64,000 nt of DNA from Persicaria tinctoria (GCA_037127255.1 JBANSL010000017.1:44711745-44775744); one strand, 5' to 3'. Positions 1 to 10,165 are shown, counted from the stretch's first letter. Notes: generated by a model from the letters alone, not told the origin. A program made the numbers and translations.

Positions 1-524
1 CGGATTGCTTCTTGGTGCAATGATCATTAATTTTTTGCAGTCATACATTACTTGTTGTCATACAACAGCAACTTATGGTAACAACTATAGAAAAATGGAT
101 GCAATTGGAACAGGAGACTAGCACACTTGGTTCAAGGGAGAAAAGTCTACGAAAATTGACCGAGTCATGGTTAACAATGATTGGAACAATCAAAACTATC
201 ACTGCAAGGCCTCATTCCTCAACCCGAAATCTTGTTCTGATCACTCACAGATAACAGTGGAGATATTTGAGCAACAAAACCCCAGGAAAAAGCCATTTAA
301 AATTTTCAACATGCGGACAACACACTATCAGTTCAGCAATATAATTCAACAGGTTTGGTCTTTTAATGGATGGGGAATAGAGCAATACAAGCTAAGCAAG
401 AGATTACAACAACTGAAGAATCTTCTTAAAGACTTGAATAAGAAGGATTCTCTCATATCAATAGCGTTGTATTTGCCTATATGGAAACCTCAAACACAAA
501 TTGAAACCTCAAATCCGAAATTGT
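1..524 (+). pseudogene. LINE ORF2 fragment (endonuclease C-terminal part)
   Basis: Translation of about 125-470 gives the end of an L1-type endonuclease: a TWFKGEKSTKIDRVMVN segment, then CSDHSQ, matching the conserved DR-x-hydrophobic and SDH motifs of plant LINE endonucleases, followed by a KKPFKIFNM segment typical of the linker before reverse transcriptase. An in-frame TAG lies just before the TW segment (about 119). The frame is lost after about 480, where the sequence changes to AAATTGAAACC repeats. No RT follows, so this is a truncated dead copy that enters from the left edge. It is not contiguous with the minus-strand LINE at 12950-18240. Confidence 0.75.
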
Positions 525-1140
525 AAGACATTGAAACCCCATATTTCTAACAATTTCAGCCCAAACCCAAATTCGGTGATAATGAACATCTTTAAAACCC
601 CGAATTCGGTGATGATCAACACAAATTGAAACCTCAAATTGCAAACACAAATTGAAACCCCGAATTCGAACTTTAAAACCCTAATTTTTTGAAAAGGGTA
701 CATACCTGGCAGATTCACCACCACTTTTGGCGAGTTCTGCACCGCCTCCACCACTTCTTCCGACGCCTCCAATGGTCGCCTTATGTTGCTAGTTGTCGCC
801 GATTCCAGTTGGGCTCTCCTTCTCTTCCAGGTCAGGCTCTCCTTGCCTGCACGACTGCACTTCCCCTTCTGTTCGACGTTGTTTCCACCTACCTCACCTT
901 CTCTATCTTCTTCTTTTTTCTTTTTTCTTTTTTTTTTTTAAGTAAAACCTAACTTGGGAAGGGCACGGGGCGAAATTTATATAAAACTCAGGGGTATTCG
1001 GCGAAATTAGTCAAACTTTTGTACACCGCGTGAAAAACCCGATACCTCAGGGGACCATGCGAAATTTTCGTAATTTTAATTACCTATATATAAATAAATG
1101 TATCTTTAATTTAATGTAATCGTAGGCCTCTATACAGGCT
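525..1140. other. unclassified repeat-like stretch, possible TIR-element end
   Basis: No supported gene. At 525-690 short words such as CACAAATTGAAACC and CCGAATTCG recur several times. At 960-1075 there are two degenerate copies of a text containing CTCAGGGG and GCGAAATTT, resembling the terminal repeats of the TIR element at 16343-17225. I infer the remains of a small DNA transposon. A CT-rich pyrimidine tract precedes a poly-T run around 910-940. Confidence 0.35.
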
Positions 1141-1154
1141 CCAGCCATGAATCT

Positions 1155-1203
1155 GAATCTGAATCTCTCTTTCTCTCTCTACTTTCTCTCTATATATAAA
1201 TAA
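1155..1203 (+). promoter_or_regulatory. candidate core promoter (pyrimidine patch plus TATA box)
   Basis: A CT-rich patch (1165-1190) runs directly into TATATATAAATA at 1191-1202, a layout common in plant core promoters. It lies about 390 bp upstream of the peptide precursor start, implying a long leader with upstream ATGs. Another TATA-like word, TATAAATATT, sits near 1467 and would give a shorter leader. Which one is used cannot be decided from sequence alone. Confidence 0.35.
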
Positions 1204-1588
1204 AGGTTGCAGTATAAGCATATATATGAGTTTCTTCTGTTTCCTGCCTTGTGAGTGAGGGCTTCAGTTTACACATCTGGGTCCTACAAATTCCAGATTT
1301 TTCCCTCATCGACCAATTCAAAGAGATACATAACCCACCATGTTCAGCAGAAGAACATCTTAAAAACACTGCATTTATTGCCCATCTTCTTCCTCCTCAA
1401 ACCGTCCCTTATAAATGCTTATCTTTCTGTTCTAGTTACTCACACTGGCCCTCCAACCAACCAAATATAAATATTCATATTATCCCTCCTTTTATTGTAT
1501 GTATGTATACCAACTCAATCTTTCTCACTTCCACGACTCGATATCTAGTCCATTAATTCTACATATATCATATCCATCCATTTATAGG

Positions 1589-1835
1589 ATGTCCATCCTC
1601 ACTTCTTTCTGCCTGCCTATTGTATCCATCCTGCTCCTTTCACTGCAAGCCTCTAGTGCTCGCCCCATCAGAGTCACTCTCGATACCAAGGATCCTGCAC
1701 AAGATCACAAAAGGCTGCTTCTTCATCATCTTTCTGATAAGGTTAGTCATTTCTGCTCGTAGATTGAGGCTCTATAGGCTGTGCTGCTATGCTCACCCTT
1801 ACCTTTATATGATCCATAGCTGTATTTAATATGTA

Positions 1836-1888
<53 letters not shown>

Positions 1889-2324
1889 CATTCGGCCCTC
1901 TTCATATATTTTTCAGAATGGTGATAGAACAAAGTGGGTAAAGGCCAAAAATACTGATCAAACTCCCCCAAGAGAGAATGCTTCATTATCAAGGGAACAA
2001 CTGAAAGGCGGTAGTAGTGCTAAAACAAACGAAGTCGATCAACTGAGTGGTGATTATGTTCCAGACTATAACAAGGATCAGGAGCAAACTGCACAGCCTG
2101 GTGGACCACTTGTATCAAACAACAAGGATACTGCAAAAGATGGCAAGATGGTGAAAACGCAAGTCGATTCAACTAGGGCAGTACACCCCAGTACTGTCTC
2201 CTGGCATTTGCCTCATCAGCGGCAGAGGAAGAGGAGGAAGAAGAAGAAGCGAGGGATATCTCGTGATCCCGAGTTTACCTTAGACTATGCACCCCCAAGA
2301 GTGCACCCTCCGTGCCATAACTAA
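1589..2324 (+). CDS. RGF/GOLVEN/CLEL-type secreted peptide precursor, two exons
   Basis: Exon 1 (1589-1741) encodes 51 residues and exon 2 (1917-2324) 135. The intron 1742-1916 has GT and TTTCAG borders, is phase 0 and contains a TA microsatellite. The N-terminus (MSILTSFCLPIVSILLLSLQ) is a signal peptide ending near an ASSA site. The middle is hydrophilic and poorly conserved in appearance, followed by a highly basic RKRRKKKKR run. The last 13 residues before the stop are DYAPPRVHPPCHN, fitting the RGF/GLV pattern: Asp-Tyr (sulfation site of TPST), a Pro-rich core, PP and a C-terminal Asn. Family knowledge: such peptides are processed by subtilases, secreted, and bind RGI receptor kinases controlling root meristem and gravitropism. 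The Cys at position 11 is unusual. At about 186 aa the precursor is at the long end for the family. The frame is intact, so this is the only host gene here that looks functional. Assignment is by motif only. Confidence 0.72.
1841..1887. repeat. (TA)n microsatellite in the peptide-gene intron
   Basis: Uninterrupted TA dinucleotides inside the 175-bp intron of the RGF-like gene. They leave the splice borders intact. Length polymorphism is expected. Confidence 0.95.
2283..2321 (+). other. predicted mature RGF/GLV peptide
   Basis: Thirteen codons reading DYAPPRVHPPCHN directly before the TAA. The Asp-Tyr pair is the recognition element for tyrosylprotein sulfotransferase, and the prolines are candidate hydroxylation sites. 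The upstream acidic residues (RDPEFTL) and basic run are compatible with precursor processing. The mature ends are inferred from family members. Confidence 0.65.
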
Positions 2325-2814
2325 TTAATCTAAACTTTAGATTTCCCCTAATTTTTGGAGGGTATATATATGTATCTCGATCTTGTGATCAATTTTCATG
2401 TTTTTTTGCTTAATTAACTTGCTTATAAATACTTTGTACTATATGGATGCATAATTAATATATATATATAAATATATATTAATAAAATATATCCAGCCTT
2501 ATATATATAGGGATTGACTCCGTTGAAAACCTCAAATTATAGTAAAAACTATGAGGACTACTTTATAGCTTGGTTTATTTGAAACCTGTGCTAAAAACCT
2601 CAATCACACGGTGACTTTACAACTCCGTTCAACCAAAAAAACCGTGCTAAAAACTCCAGTTTTAAAATAGAGTAAATAGCATGCAATATACCACTTTCCT
2701 TAGCCATTGGCAAAACTACCCCCCCCCCCCTCTAAAATATTGCAAAAGTAGCAAATGACCCTAAAAAATTGCAAAAAATAACCGGTTTTCCACATGTTAT
2801 AGAAGGTAAAGAAG
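2325..2814. other. AT-rich 3' flank and repeat-like sequence
   Basis: No gene seen. 2325-2510 is an AT-rich 3' flank with several TATATA runs. 2515-2650 contains recurring AAAACCTCAA words that look like a degraded small transposon. A C12 homopolymer lies at 2719-2730. Confidence 0.5.
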
Positions 2815-2909
2815 TCGCTAGAGAAGGCGCTAGGGGAGGCCGGTGGAGAAGGTGCTAGAGGAGGCCGGTGGAGAAGGCGCTAGAGGAGGCCGGTGGAGAA
2901 GACGCTAGA
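2815..2909. repeat. 25-bp minisatellite beside the importin fragment
   Basis: About three and a half tandem copies of a 25-bp unit with core GGAGGCCGGTGGAGAAGG. The array overlaps the broken end of the importin-5-like frame, so the last residues of that frame are array-coded. Confidence 0.85.
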
Positions 2910-3206
2910 GATGTCGAACAGTCGAGGCCAAATGTAGGAGTCGCGAGTGAGCAGCTTGCGAAGGAGGATTGCGGACATAGCATGGCCTTCCTGGTGGGGC
3001 GAGACTTGAAGGAGATGAGCGAGTTTTAGAGAAAGAGAATCGGGATCGGTTTGCTTACAGAGATTGAAGAGCAATTTAGCCTCAGATCGAAGGTCATTGG
3101 AGGTGGACATCAAATGCGAAATTAGGGTTTCGAAGGGGCCTGCATCAGGGCCGTGAATTACAGCCAATTGCGCCTGCTGAATCTGAGTAGGAGGGGATGG
3201 CTCCAT
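2880..3206 (-). pseudogene. importin-5-like (karyopherin beta-3) N-terminal fragment
   Basis: The minus-strand frame from ATG 3206 reads MEPSPPTQIQQAQLAVI and continues with FETLISHLMS, ELLFNLCKQTDPDSLSLKL-like and LLRKLLTRDSYIWPRL segments. These match the first HEAT repeats of plant importin-5 (KPNB3), which imports ribosomal and other cargo proteins into the nucleus. One Asp of the usual LTRDD is missing, and homology stops after WPRL, where the frame runs into the 25-bp minisatellite and ends. An intact protein would be about 1,100 residues, so only roughly the first tenth is present. Likely a transposon-captured or otherwise duplicated first-exon fragment; no promoter evidence. Confidence 0.8.
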
Positions 3207-4014
3207 GGATGCGTACGAGGGTGGGAAATTAGGGTTTTCAGGGAAGAGGAAGAAGATGATGATGTTTGGGATTCTTCCCTTCAGGAACAAAGTCTTGTTG
3301 CTTGGTGCTATCATTCGAATTCGCTGCACTTCGCCTAGCAGGTTCTCCATCCCCCCTTTCTCTATCTGTTGCCGAGGATTGGAGGTTCATTTGTGCTTTT
3401 AATTCTTTTGGTGTTTCTTCAATGCCTTTAATTCCTTTGGTGTTACTGTCATGCAACTTTTAATGTCATGCATTTTTTTTTGTCACACATTTTTTCTTTA
3501 CTAGCACACATTTTTTCTTTATTGGCACGGATTTTGCAGTAACTGAAACGTTCTTTAACAACCTATAACCTTTGAGTGTACACACTTGTATCTCAAGTAT
3601 AAAAACAAGTGACCCATAGTTAGAACTAAATGAGGGAAGGTCGTGCCGATGCCGTCGACCAAGATTGGAATGACCAACCGTTTCTCCAAGATTGGGAGGG
3701 CCAACCATTTTCCCAAGATGGTGCTCCTTCGCTATATGGACTACGCCTTTGCTGCTGCAGATGGGAAGAGGCTCCTGGATATTGGGGGAATGTGCTTGTA
3801 TGTTGATTGTTTTAGGTCTGCAGGTTTTTGGTTGTGGTAGAACTCGTACATTTCCTCGCTTTTGATGATTTTAGGACTCGTAAGAAACTCCCTGGTGTTG
3901 TTTTTATAACTATAGGAGTATGTTGGCTTTAGTTGATTTTATGACGCATAAAGATCTGGCCTTGATTGTTCTATTTGGATTTTGCTCGCTTTTTGTTGTT
4001 TTAGGAATACATGA
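3207..4014. other. non-genic stretch upstream of the importin fragment
   Basis: 3207-3460 is probably the former 5' flank of the importin fragment. 3475-3530 has T-rich words repeated twice (CACACATTTTTTCTTTA). A plus-strand open frame at 3643-3840 (MVLLRYMDYAFAAADGKRLLD segment) looks protein-like, but I do not recognise it. Nothing else is supported. Confidence 0.35.
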
Positions 4015-5165
4015 TGTTGCAGGAGGATGTATCAAGTATGAATTAAATATAAAATATAGAGCAAACTGACTCCCTGTCTCAGCAAATGAATATAAGACTT
4101 CCTCTCGTTGTAGTAGAAGGCAGTCAGGATCGTATCCACGAGAAAGCGTGTCAGCGTCCGCCTTTTCAGTTCCAGAAACTCAGTAGATTTTCAACTAGAA
4201 GAATGCTCAATATCGACCTTACCAGTCGATATCGACCACTACGTCGACAAAAAACAGAAAACACAGAAAAGCAGAAATAGAACAGAAATTGAAAGCTGGT
4301 CGATATCGACCTAAGTACTCAATATCGACTAGAAATATCGGCCAACAGAACTCAATATCGACTGGAAATAAACTTAAAACTCGAAACATTATGAAATAAA
4401 TGAGTAAAATAAAATACTTCCAAGTTCAGGGTTTCAACACCACAACGATAACCATGTAAAATAACACATAAAGGCATAAACGATCATGCTTTTCATCAAA
4501 TAACTCTCGTTACTAACAAATAGGAAAATAGTGGCTTTCACATAAACCCAAATTGTTACTAACCCTTTTTCACATAATTAATCCAAGTTGCATTAAGATC
4601 ACTTTCGCTTCAATAACACAAACAAGGATCACATTCAACTTTTGCAAAAGAATTATGCTTATAGGGATAGAAGACGAAACCGCATCAAAAGCTTGTACTT
4701 TTACCACATCACCTTACATGGCTACCGTCGGGCTCACCCCGACCCTAGAAGTTGGGTGACTACTCGCTCTTCATCATCAAGAAACTCATCAATAATAAAA
4801 GGGAACTAAATTGCATTAAATAAAATCAAACAACACTTACAACCGAATAAAGCCAACTCCGCTATCGCTTTACAAACTCCACTCGGCTCCAAGACTCTCT
4901 CTCTACTTCTACTCGACATCTCTCTCTATTGGCTTTTCCTGGATTGATTGAATTCCTAAAATCAAGCCCCTAATGCCTTATTTATAGTGTTCATTCCCTA
5001 CATAATTAGGAAAGAACAACTATATCTCTATCTATATCTATCTATCTAATACTTACAGATTTAAATTGGAAATAAAAGAAATAAATCAACAAGGAAACTA
5101 TATCTAAAGTAGATAAATCTCTTCCATCTTGATAGAACTTGATAAATCTCTTGCATCTTGTGGTC
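4015..5165 (-). repeat. 3' LTR remnant of element Y
   Basis: Similar in order of words to LTR C (32418-34354): the segment with CGTCGGGCTC, the GAGTGCAT-like blocks, and the CATCTTGATAGAACTTGAT text near 5130. On the minus strand a CTATAAATAAGG TATA box lies at 4976-4987. The inner boundary is not defined because the sequence passes straight into the coding remnant. Confidence 0.6.
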
Positions 5166-5176
5166 GATATCGACTT

Positions 5177-6271
5177 CTACTGTTTTGGTGGAGATGCAGT
5201 CGGTGCAGAAGAAGACATGTCGATTTGATCGGGTCGATATCGACCAGGGTTGGTCGATATCGAGTCGTTTTGCTCGAAATCGTCTAGCTTCGTCTCTGGT
5301 GGAAAAATTGACTCGATTTGCTCAGGTCGATATCGACCAAGTTCGGTCGGTATCGAGTTGTCTTCCTCGATTTTTCTTGGCTCGACTTCTGGTGGAGTGG
5401 ACTTGGTATGGGCTGGTCGATTTCGACCTGTAGTGGTCGATATCGAATGCTTTTGAGGGCCAGTCGATTTTTCCTGGTTGATTTCGATCCCAAACTTAAG
5501 ACCTGGCAAAGCATCCGAAAAATAATTAGTCCATATCGACTTACCTTGGTCTATGTCGAGTGGATTCTCTGCTTCTTCGTTCAGGATGGCCATGATCTCT
5601 TCTACCTGGGCCTCCATATCCCTCTTTTCTCGCTCCTTGGGGGTCATATTTCTTACCTTTGGCACCCCGCAAGTAATGTACCCTGATGATATGTACTTTA
5701 CCTCTTCCATGGGACCTGTATGCCTTTCAGCTTTATTAAAGGAATACTCAATTACCTCATCGCTGATGTTGAAAGTGAGCACTCCCTTTCTTACGCTTAT
5801 GTTGGCATCCACCATCGCTAAGAAGGGTCTTCCTAGAATAATTGGACAAGCAGGGTCCTCTGTCATATCAATAACTAAGAAATCAGTAAGGACAAAGAAC
5901 TTACCTACTTGTACTAGCACATTGTCCACCATGCTCATTGGCATGACCACTGTGTTGTTCGCCATGTAAAGTTTAGCATCCACGGGCTCTAAGGCACCTA
6001 TCTTAATCTTGGACCAGATTGATAAAGGCATTATACTCACACCGGCTCCCAAGTCACATAAAGCATTAAATTTATATTGACCAAATCCAATGGTTATAGC
6101 AAACTTACCTGGATTTGGCCTTTTCTCAAGAATGTCCATTTGGCTGCACTCTTCTGCGATCTCAGCCATTGACCGCTTTTTGCTCAGGATCTCCTTGAGC
6201 AACTTGACGTAGGATGACATCTCATTAAGAGCTTCTGTGAAGGGTATTGTGACGTTGAGCCTTTGAAGCAT
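5177..6271 (-). CDS. gypsy gag-protease C-terminal part, retropepsin-like
   Basis: A 364-codon open frame. Residues 1-50 hold the PFTEAL and YVKLLKEILSKKR segment that precedes plant gypsy proteases. ALCDLGAGVSIMPLS (residues 70-84) contains the catalytic DLGA, and CPIILGRPFLA (142-152) is the conserved second hallmark of the fold. Residues after about 230 are low-complexity linker rich in GRYRP, SIST and DID words created by TCGATATCGA repeats. The same frame stays open upstream to about 6560 with VDID repeats, so the Met is only the first in-frame ATG. No RT follows. A retroelement protease processes Gag; here it is probably not expressed because the element lacks its 5' end. Confidence 0.75.
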   Translation of the reverse strand: MLQRLNVTIPFTEALNEMSSYVKLLKEILSKKRSMAEIAEECSQMDILEKRPNPGKFAITIGFGQYKFNALCDLGAGVSIMPLSIWSKIKIGALEPVDAKLYMANNTVVMPMSMVDNVLVQVGKFFVLTDFLVIDMTEDPACPIILGRPFLAMVDANISVRKGVLTFNISDEVIEYSFNKAERHTGPMEEVKYISSGYITCGVPKVRNMTPKEREKRDMEAQVEEIMAILNEEAENPLDIDQGKSIWTNYFSDALPGLKFGIEINQEKSTGPQKHSISTTTGRNRPAHTKSTPPEVEPRKIEEDNSIPTELGRYRPEQIESIFPPETKLDDFEQNDSISTNPGRYRPDQIDMSSSAPTASPPKQ

Positions 6272-6739
6272 CTTGATGAAACGCTGGAACTTCTTCTCTG
6301 TTGGATCCTTTGAAGATTTCGTCGGGAAAGGGAGCTTCTTTTTTGTCGGAGGTGCTGATATCGAGTGGAGGGGGTCGATATCGACTGGTGTCTGGTCGAT
6401 ATCGACCTGTGTCTGGTCGATATTGATTGGATTTGCTGGCCTCGAGCTTTGTGGAGGAATTGGGTCGATTTCGACCAGAGAGGGGTTGATATTGACTGGG
6501 GACTGGTCGATATCGATTGGGTTGGTCGATATCGACTGGGTTGGTCGATATCGCCGACTTCGGCGCCTTCATCTGGCCGATGGAGGCGGGACTGGCCCTG
6601 ATTCCCCTGTTCATTCTCCCTTCCCATCAATTCGAATCCGAGCACGACGGCAGATCTCGTCGATGGAGGTGGTGGTCGGACTCCCTATTCACTATCCATC
6701 TCCAATTTGAGTTTTAATTTTTGGATTAAGAATATTATT

Positions 6740-7200
6740 CAACTAATTTGCTCACATTATTTTTTGTTAGATTATTCGGAGATATAAGGGTATTTTTTCC
6801 GACTTTGTTAGATTATTCATTGTTTTTAGTTAGATTATTCAGTAAAATCTTATTCATTTTTCGCCTTAATATGGATCAGTATTCGGTTTGACAAACAACA
6901 TAAAACAAACCATTATTCGATGAAATATGAGACATTATTCGGTGAAATATGTATCATTATTCGTAAAACAAAACATTATTCGGTGAAATATAAGACATTA
7001 TTCGGTGCGATATGTAGCATTAATCGTATTAATTGTAAGTATTGTTTAAAGATTTGAACTTTATTTTATTATTCGGTAGCATAAGACAAATTATTCAATG
7101 GAATTGGTAATTTTTTAAATGAACTAAATGAAAAAAGATAATTCAAATTATTCGGTAGTATGCGACACAATATTAGGTGAAACTGCCAAAATTTTAAAAC
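6740..7200. repeat. 22-bp tandem array, ATTATTCGGTG type (left arm)
   Basis: Degenerate tandem units of about 22 bp with core ATTATTCGGTGAAATAT, clearest at 6910-7020. The complementary word ACCGAATAATC recurs in an opposite-orientation array at 8375-8715. The two arrays therefore form inverted subterminal arms around the SERRATE-like fragment. Confidence 0.75.
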
Positions 7201-7456
7201 GAATTAAATAAAGCATTTATTTTCTACCGGGAAAAGCATTTTTGTCACAATTATTTTAGATTAAAAAAAAACAATGATGGAGGGTGGAAGCACGTACCAA
7301 ATGAGAGGGGGTGGTTTTTGTTATGCTATGTGAGTCCTACTATAATAAAAGGAAAAAACCAAAAATTCCTTTTAATCCTGTCATTCCATCTTCTATCAAT
7401 TGAATATCTAGATTTGTGCACTAGGTATAGCATAAGGAGTGTGCACAAGGAAACTA

Positions 7457-7495
<39 letters not shown>

Positions 7496-7764
7496 TCATA
7501 TGTACTTAGACCTTAACGTGTATCATGCTAATACATCTTGGCCGTTGATTTAATACAAACGAAAGGCTCAAATTATTTGAATATTTAGATTAATTAAAAG
7601 TTAAAATGGAAAAAACACACCCTCACCCCTCTATACATGCGCTTGTAACCACTTAATCCCAACCTTACTCACTGCCCGTAATCGTTGCCTCACTCGGCCG
7701 CACGCTCCTTTTCATCATCAATGGAGGAAGTGATGAACATGAACATCGTAGAGACAAGCCGGTG

Positions 7765-8046
7765 ATGGCCAACATCCCCTCAGATTCCCCCCCGCTCCCC
7801 CCTCGACGCCGCGAGTGAAGGGACTTCGACCGCCCCTCGTACCGTCGCGGCGGCTACTACGATCGGAATCGTTCTCCGCTGACTCCTCCTCCAAAGGATA
7901 GGAAAAGAGATTACAAGAGGAGGTTGAGCCCTAGCCATCCCCACTACCTTGAGAGGCGGCGGTATTCTCATCCTCGGCGTTCTCCTCCGTTTAATCGGCC
8001 GCGAAGGGAAGATGTGAGCCCTAGAGGCTATTCAAATGAAAGAGGT
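7765..8046 (+). pseudogene. SERRATE-like N-terminal fragment
   Basis: The frame from ATG 7765 reads MANIPSDSPPLPPRRRE, then a TGA (a one-base change from CGA would restore Arg), then RDFDRPSYRRGGYYDRNRSP, KRDYKRRLSPSHPHYLERRR and RRSPPFNRPRREDVSPRG. This order of RSPLxPP, DYKRR, SPxPPY, RRSPP and PRG words matches the Arg/Ser/Pro-rich N-terminus of plant SERRATE, the zinc-finger partner of DCL1 in microRNA processing. A GTGAGT donor follows at 8047, as expected for an exon end. No zinc finger or core domain is present. It is a captured, nonsense-broken exon. Another RS-rich nuclear protein cannot be excluded. Confidence 0.55.
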
Positions 8047-8374
8047 GAGTGAGCTATTCTTTGTTTCGATCTTTGTTGGAGGAGGTACGAAGATCCGGCT
8101 TACCCAAGCTCCACCAAAGCATTCGAATTGATCGGTAAGTTTGTTGATTTTGGTGAACGAATTTGGGGGTTTTGTGTTGTTTGTGGATGTGTAGGATCGA
8201 GACGTTCAGATGGAGGCAGAAGTCGAAGGAGATGGCGATGGCGATGGTGGATGGTGAATTTAAAGACTTCAAAGATATGGTAATTTATGTTTATTCGTTT
8301 GTATGTATAACTTTATTCGTATGTATAGAGGATAATTTGGTGGGTTTTGTTTATCGGTGAATTTAAAGATGTTA

Positions 8375-8715
8375 ATGATAGTGATACCATTGAATAATCA
8401 AGTAATACCATCGAATGGTCAAGCGATAGTGTCGAAATTTTTTTAGTTATTTGGTAAAATGATATAAGTAACCAAATAATACTATAGCACCATCGAATAA
8501 TCCATCGATACTATTGAATAATTCAGCGATACCATCTAACAATAATCACTCATATACGAGCGAATAATCATCTATATACCACCGAACAATCATTAATAGA
8601 TGACCGAATAATCAACCATTTGTAAAGGTTAACAAAAAAAATATAGATACCATCGCATAATCCGTCGATACCATTGCATAATTTGTCGATACGACCGAAT
8701 AATCCAGATATACCA
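8375..8715. repeat. 22-bp array, ACCGAATAATC type (right arm)
   Basis: Units such as ACCATCGAATAATC and GACCGAATAATC at about 22-bp spacing. This is the reverse-complement partner of the 6740-7200 array. Confidence 0.7.
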
Positions 8716-8903
8716 TCAAATAGTTTAAAGAGATTGCCTCACACACGCTCCCAATTTAGCAAGTGGGCAAAAAAAACTTGTGGGTCACACTAATTTTTAA
8801 TAAAAAAAAGCTAAAACTATCCTTTAATCTCAGCCATCAATTTCCACCAACGACCCAGATTTATTTACATGATACACGTTAAGAGTTGAGTACACCAGAA
8901 CCA

Positions 8904-8906
<3 letters not shown>

Positions 8907-8990
<84 letters not shown>
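8907..8990. repeat. (AC)n microsatellite
   Basis: A long uninterrupted AC run followed by a short TA run. Cys/Val repeat frames on the opposite strand are artefacts of it. From 8991 to 9368 there is no gene, only AT-rich sequence. Confidence 0.95.
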
Positions 8991-8999
<9 letters not shown>

Positions 9000-9368
9000 G
9001 GTTGGGTTCGGGTACACACAAATCCAAAAGTGAAAAGGAAAAAAGCAATTTGATTGGTCCACGTGTGCAAAAGTGAATTAAAATTATGAGACACGCGACT
9101 TTTCCAATTCATTAGCAACACCCACCCAAATTAATTAGCAACACATCCACTCTTACTTACACACTAATTAATTGCACGCGCCAACTTACTAATTAATTAG
9201 AAATTGTACGTACATGTAAAAGTGTCCACATGAACTTTTAAAAATCATTTTTTGGCATTTTCACTTGTTCAAAAAATATAAAAAAAATATATATTTGGGT
9301 GTAATTTAATTTTATCTACACTTAGACACCCACTTTGTATATGTTTTGTTCAAAAAAAATTGACAAGA

Positions 9369-9900
9369 AGTGGTTCAACAATTTTATTCACAGTGGTTCG
9401 GCAATTTTATTCACAGTGGTTCAGCAATTTTATTCACAGTGGTTCAACAATTTTATTCACAGTGGTTCAGCAATGTTATTCACAGTGGTTCAACAACTTT
9501 ATTCACAGTGGTTCAGCAATTTTATTCACAGTGGTTCAACCATTTTCTTCACAGTGGTTTAACAATTTTCTTTACAGTGGTTCAACAATTTTATTCATAG
9601 TGGTTCAACCATTTTATTTGTAGTGATTCACAGGGTTCACAGGTTATAAAGAAGTGGTTCGTTATAAAGAAGTGGTTCATGAACCTATAAAGATGTAGTT
9701 AATGAACATATAAAGAAGTAGTTAATGAACCTATAAAGAAGTTATTCATGAAGTTATAAGGAAGTGGTTCATGAGGCTTTAAGAAGTGGTTAATAAAGCT
9801 ATCAAGAAGTGGTTCACTAAGTTATCAAGAATTGGTTAATGAAGTTATCAAGAAGTGGTTTATTATGTTATAAAGAAGTGGTTCATGAAGTTTTCATTCT
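9369..9900. repeat. 23-bp tandem array, AGTGGTTCA core
   Basis: 9369-9625 is about 11 near-perfect copies of a 23-bp unit (AGTGGTTCAACAATTTTATT plus CAC). 9640-9900 continues with a second 23-bp unit type (AAGAAGTGGTTCATGAA core), more diverged. The shared core AGTGGTTCA and equal period point to one ancestral array. Confidence 0.9.
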
Positions 9901-10009
9901 TATTTTATTTTCTCTTAATGCTCAACTTTTTATTATTTATTTGTTTATTTTTTAAAATAAAATTGTTTATGAACCAATACTATTTACTTCGTGAATTATT
10001 TGTTATTAA

Positions 10010-10165
10010 AACCCTGAACCACTTGGTATAAAACCCCGGAACCACTTGGTATTAAAGCCATGAACCAATTGGTATTAAAATCATGAACCACTTGGTATAA
10101 TAACCCTGAACCACTTGGTATAAAATTCCTTAACCACTTTGTATTAAAACCTTGAACAACTTGGA
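10010..10165. repeat. inverted partner array, TGAACCACTTGG core
   Basis: About seven 22-23 bp units with TGAACCACTTGGTATAAAA, the reverse complement of the AGTGGTTCA core of the array to the left. A short AT-rich spacer separates them. The layout resembles inverted subterminal repeats of a non-autonomous DNA transposon. Confidence 0.8.

Larger units (their letters stand above)
4015..6713 (-). mobile_element. degraded gypsy gag-protease element Y
   Basis: The left end starts TGTTGCAGGAGGATG, like the LTR ends of element B. The next 1.1 kb resembles the LTR of element C (shared words around GGGCTC-CCC, a TTATTTATAG TATA complement at 4976-4987). It is followed almost directly by a gag-protease reading frame on the minus strand. 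The inner LTR end, polypurine tract, PBS, RT, integrase and right LTR are all missing, and sequence identity to the element ends near 6713. So this is a doubly truncated remnant of the B/C family. It is dense in GGTCGATATCGACC palindromes. Confidence 0.75.
7495..8905. mobile_element. candidate TIR transposon carrying a gene fragment
   Basis: The left text CTTAACGTGTATCATG at about 7513 recurs in reverse complement at about 8867-8882 (CATGATACACGTTAAG). Similarity continues inward for about 45 bp through a TTGGCCGTTGAT / GGGTCGTTGG segment, which is typical of plant TIR elements. A TA microsatellite lies outside the left repeat and an AC microsatellite outside the right. Exact ends and target duplication are unclear. 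The interior holds a SERRATE-like fragment and one of the 22-bp arrays, but no transposase. Confidence 0.5.

Noticed and set aside
3643..3840. Small plus-strand gene
   Set aside because: Protein-like but without recognised homology, start context or splice support; kept only as a note.
8830..9121. Open frames rich in Cys-Val
   Set aside because: Pure translation of the AC microsatellite.
9335..9623. Possible repeat protein (FTVVQQ units)
   Set aside because: The three overlapping frames all come from the 23-bp array; no start context or homology.
9369..10165. CRISPR-like array
   Set aside because: Units are contiguous without unique spacers, and the DNA is plant nuclear.
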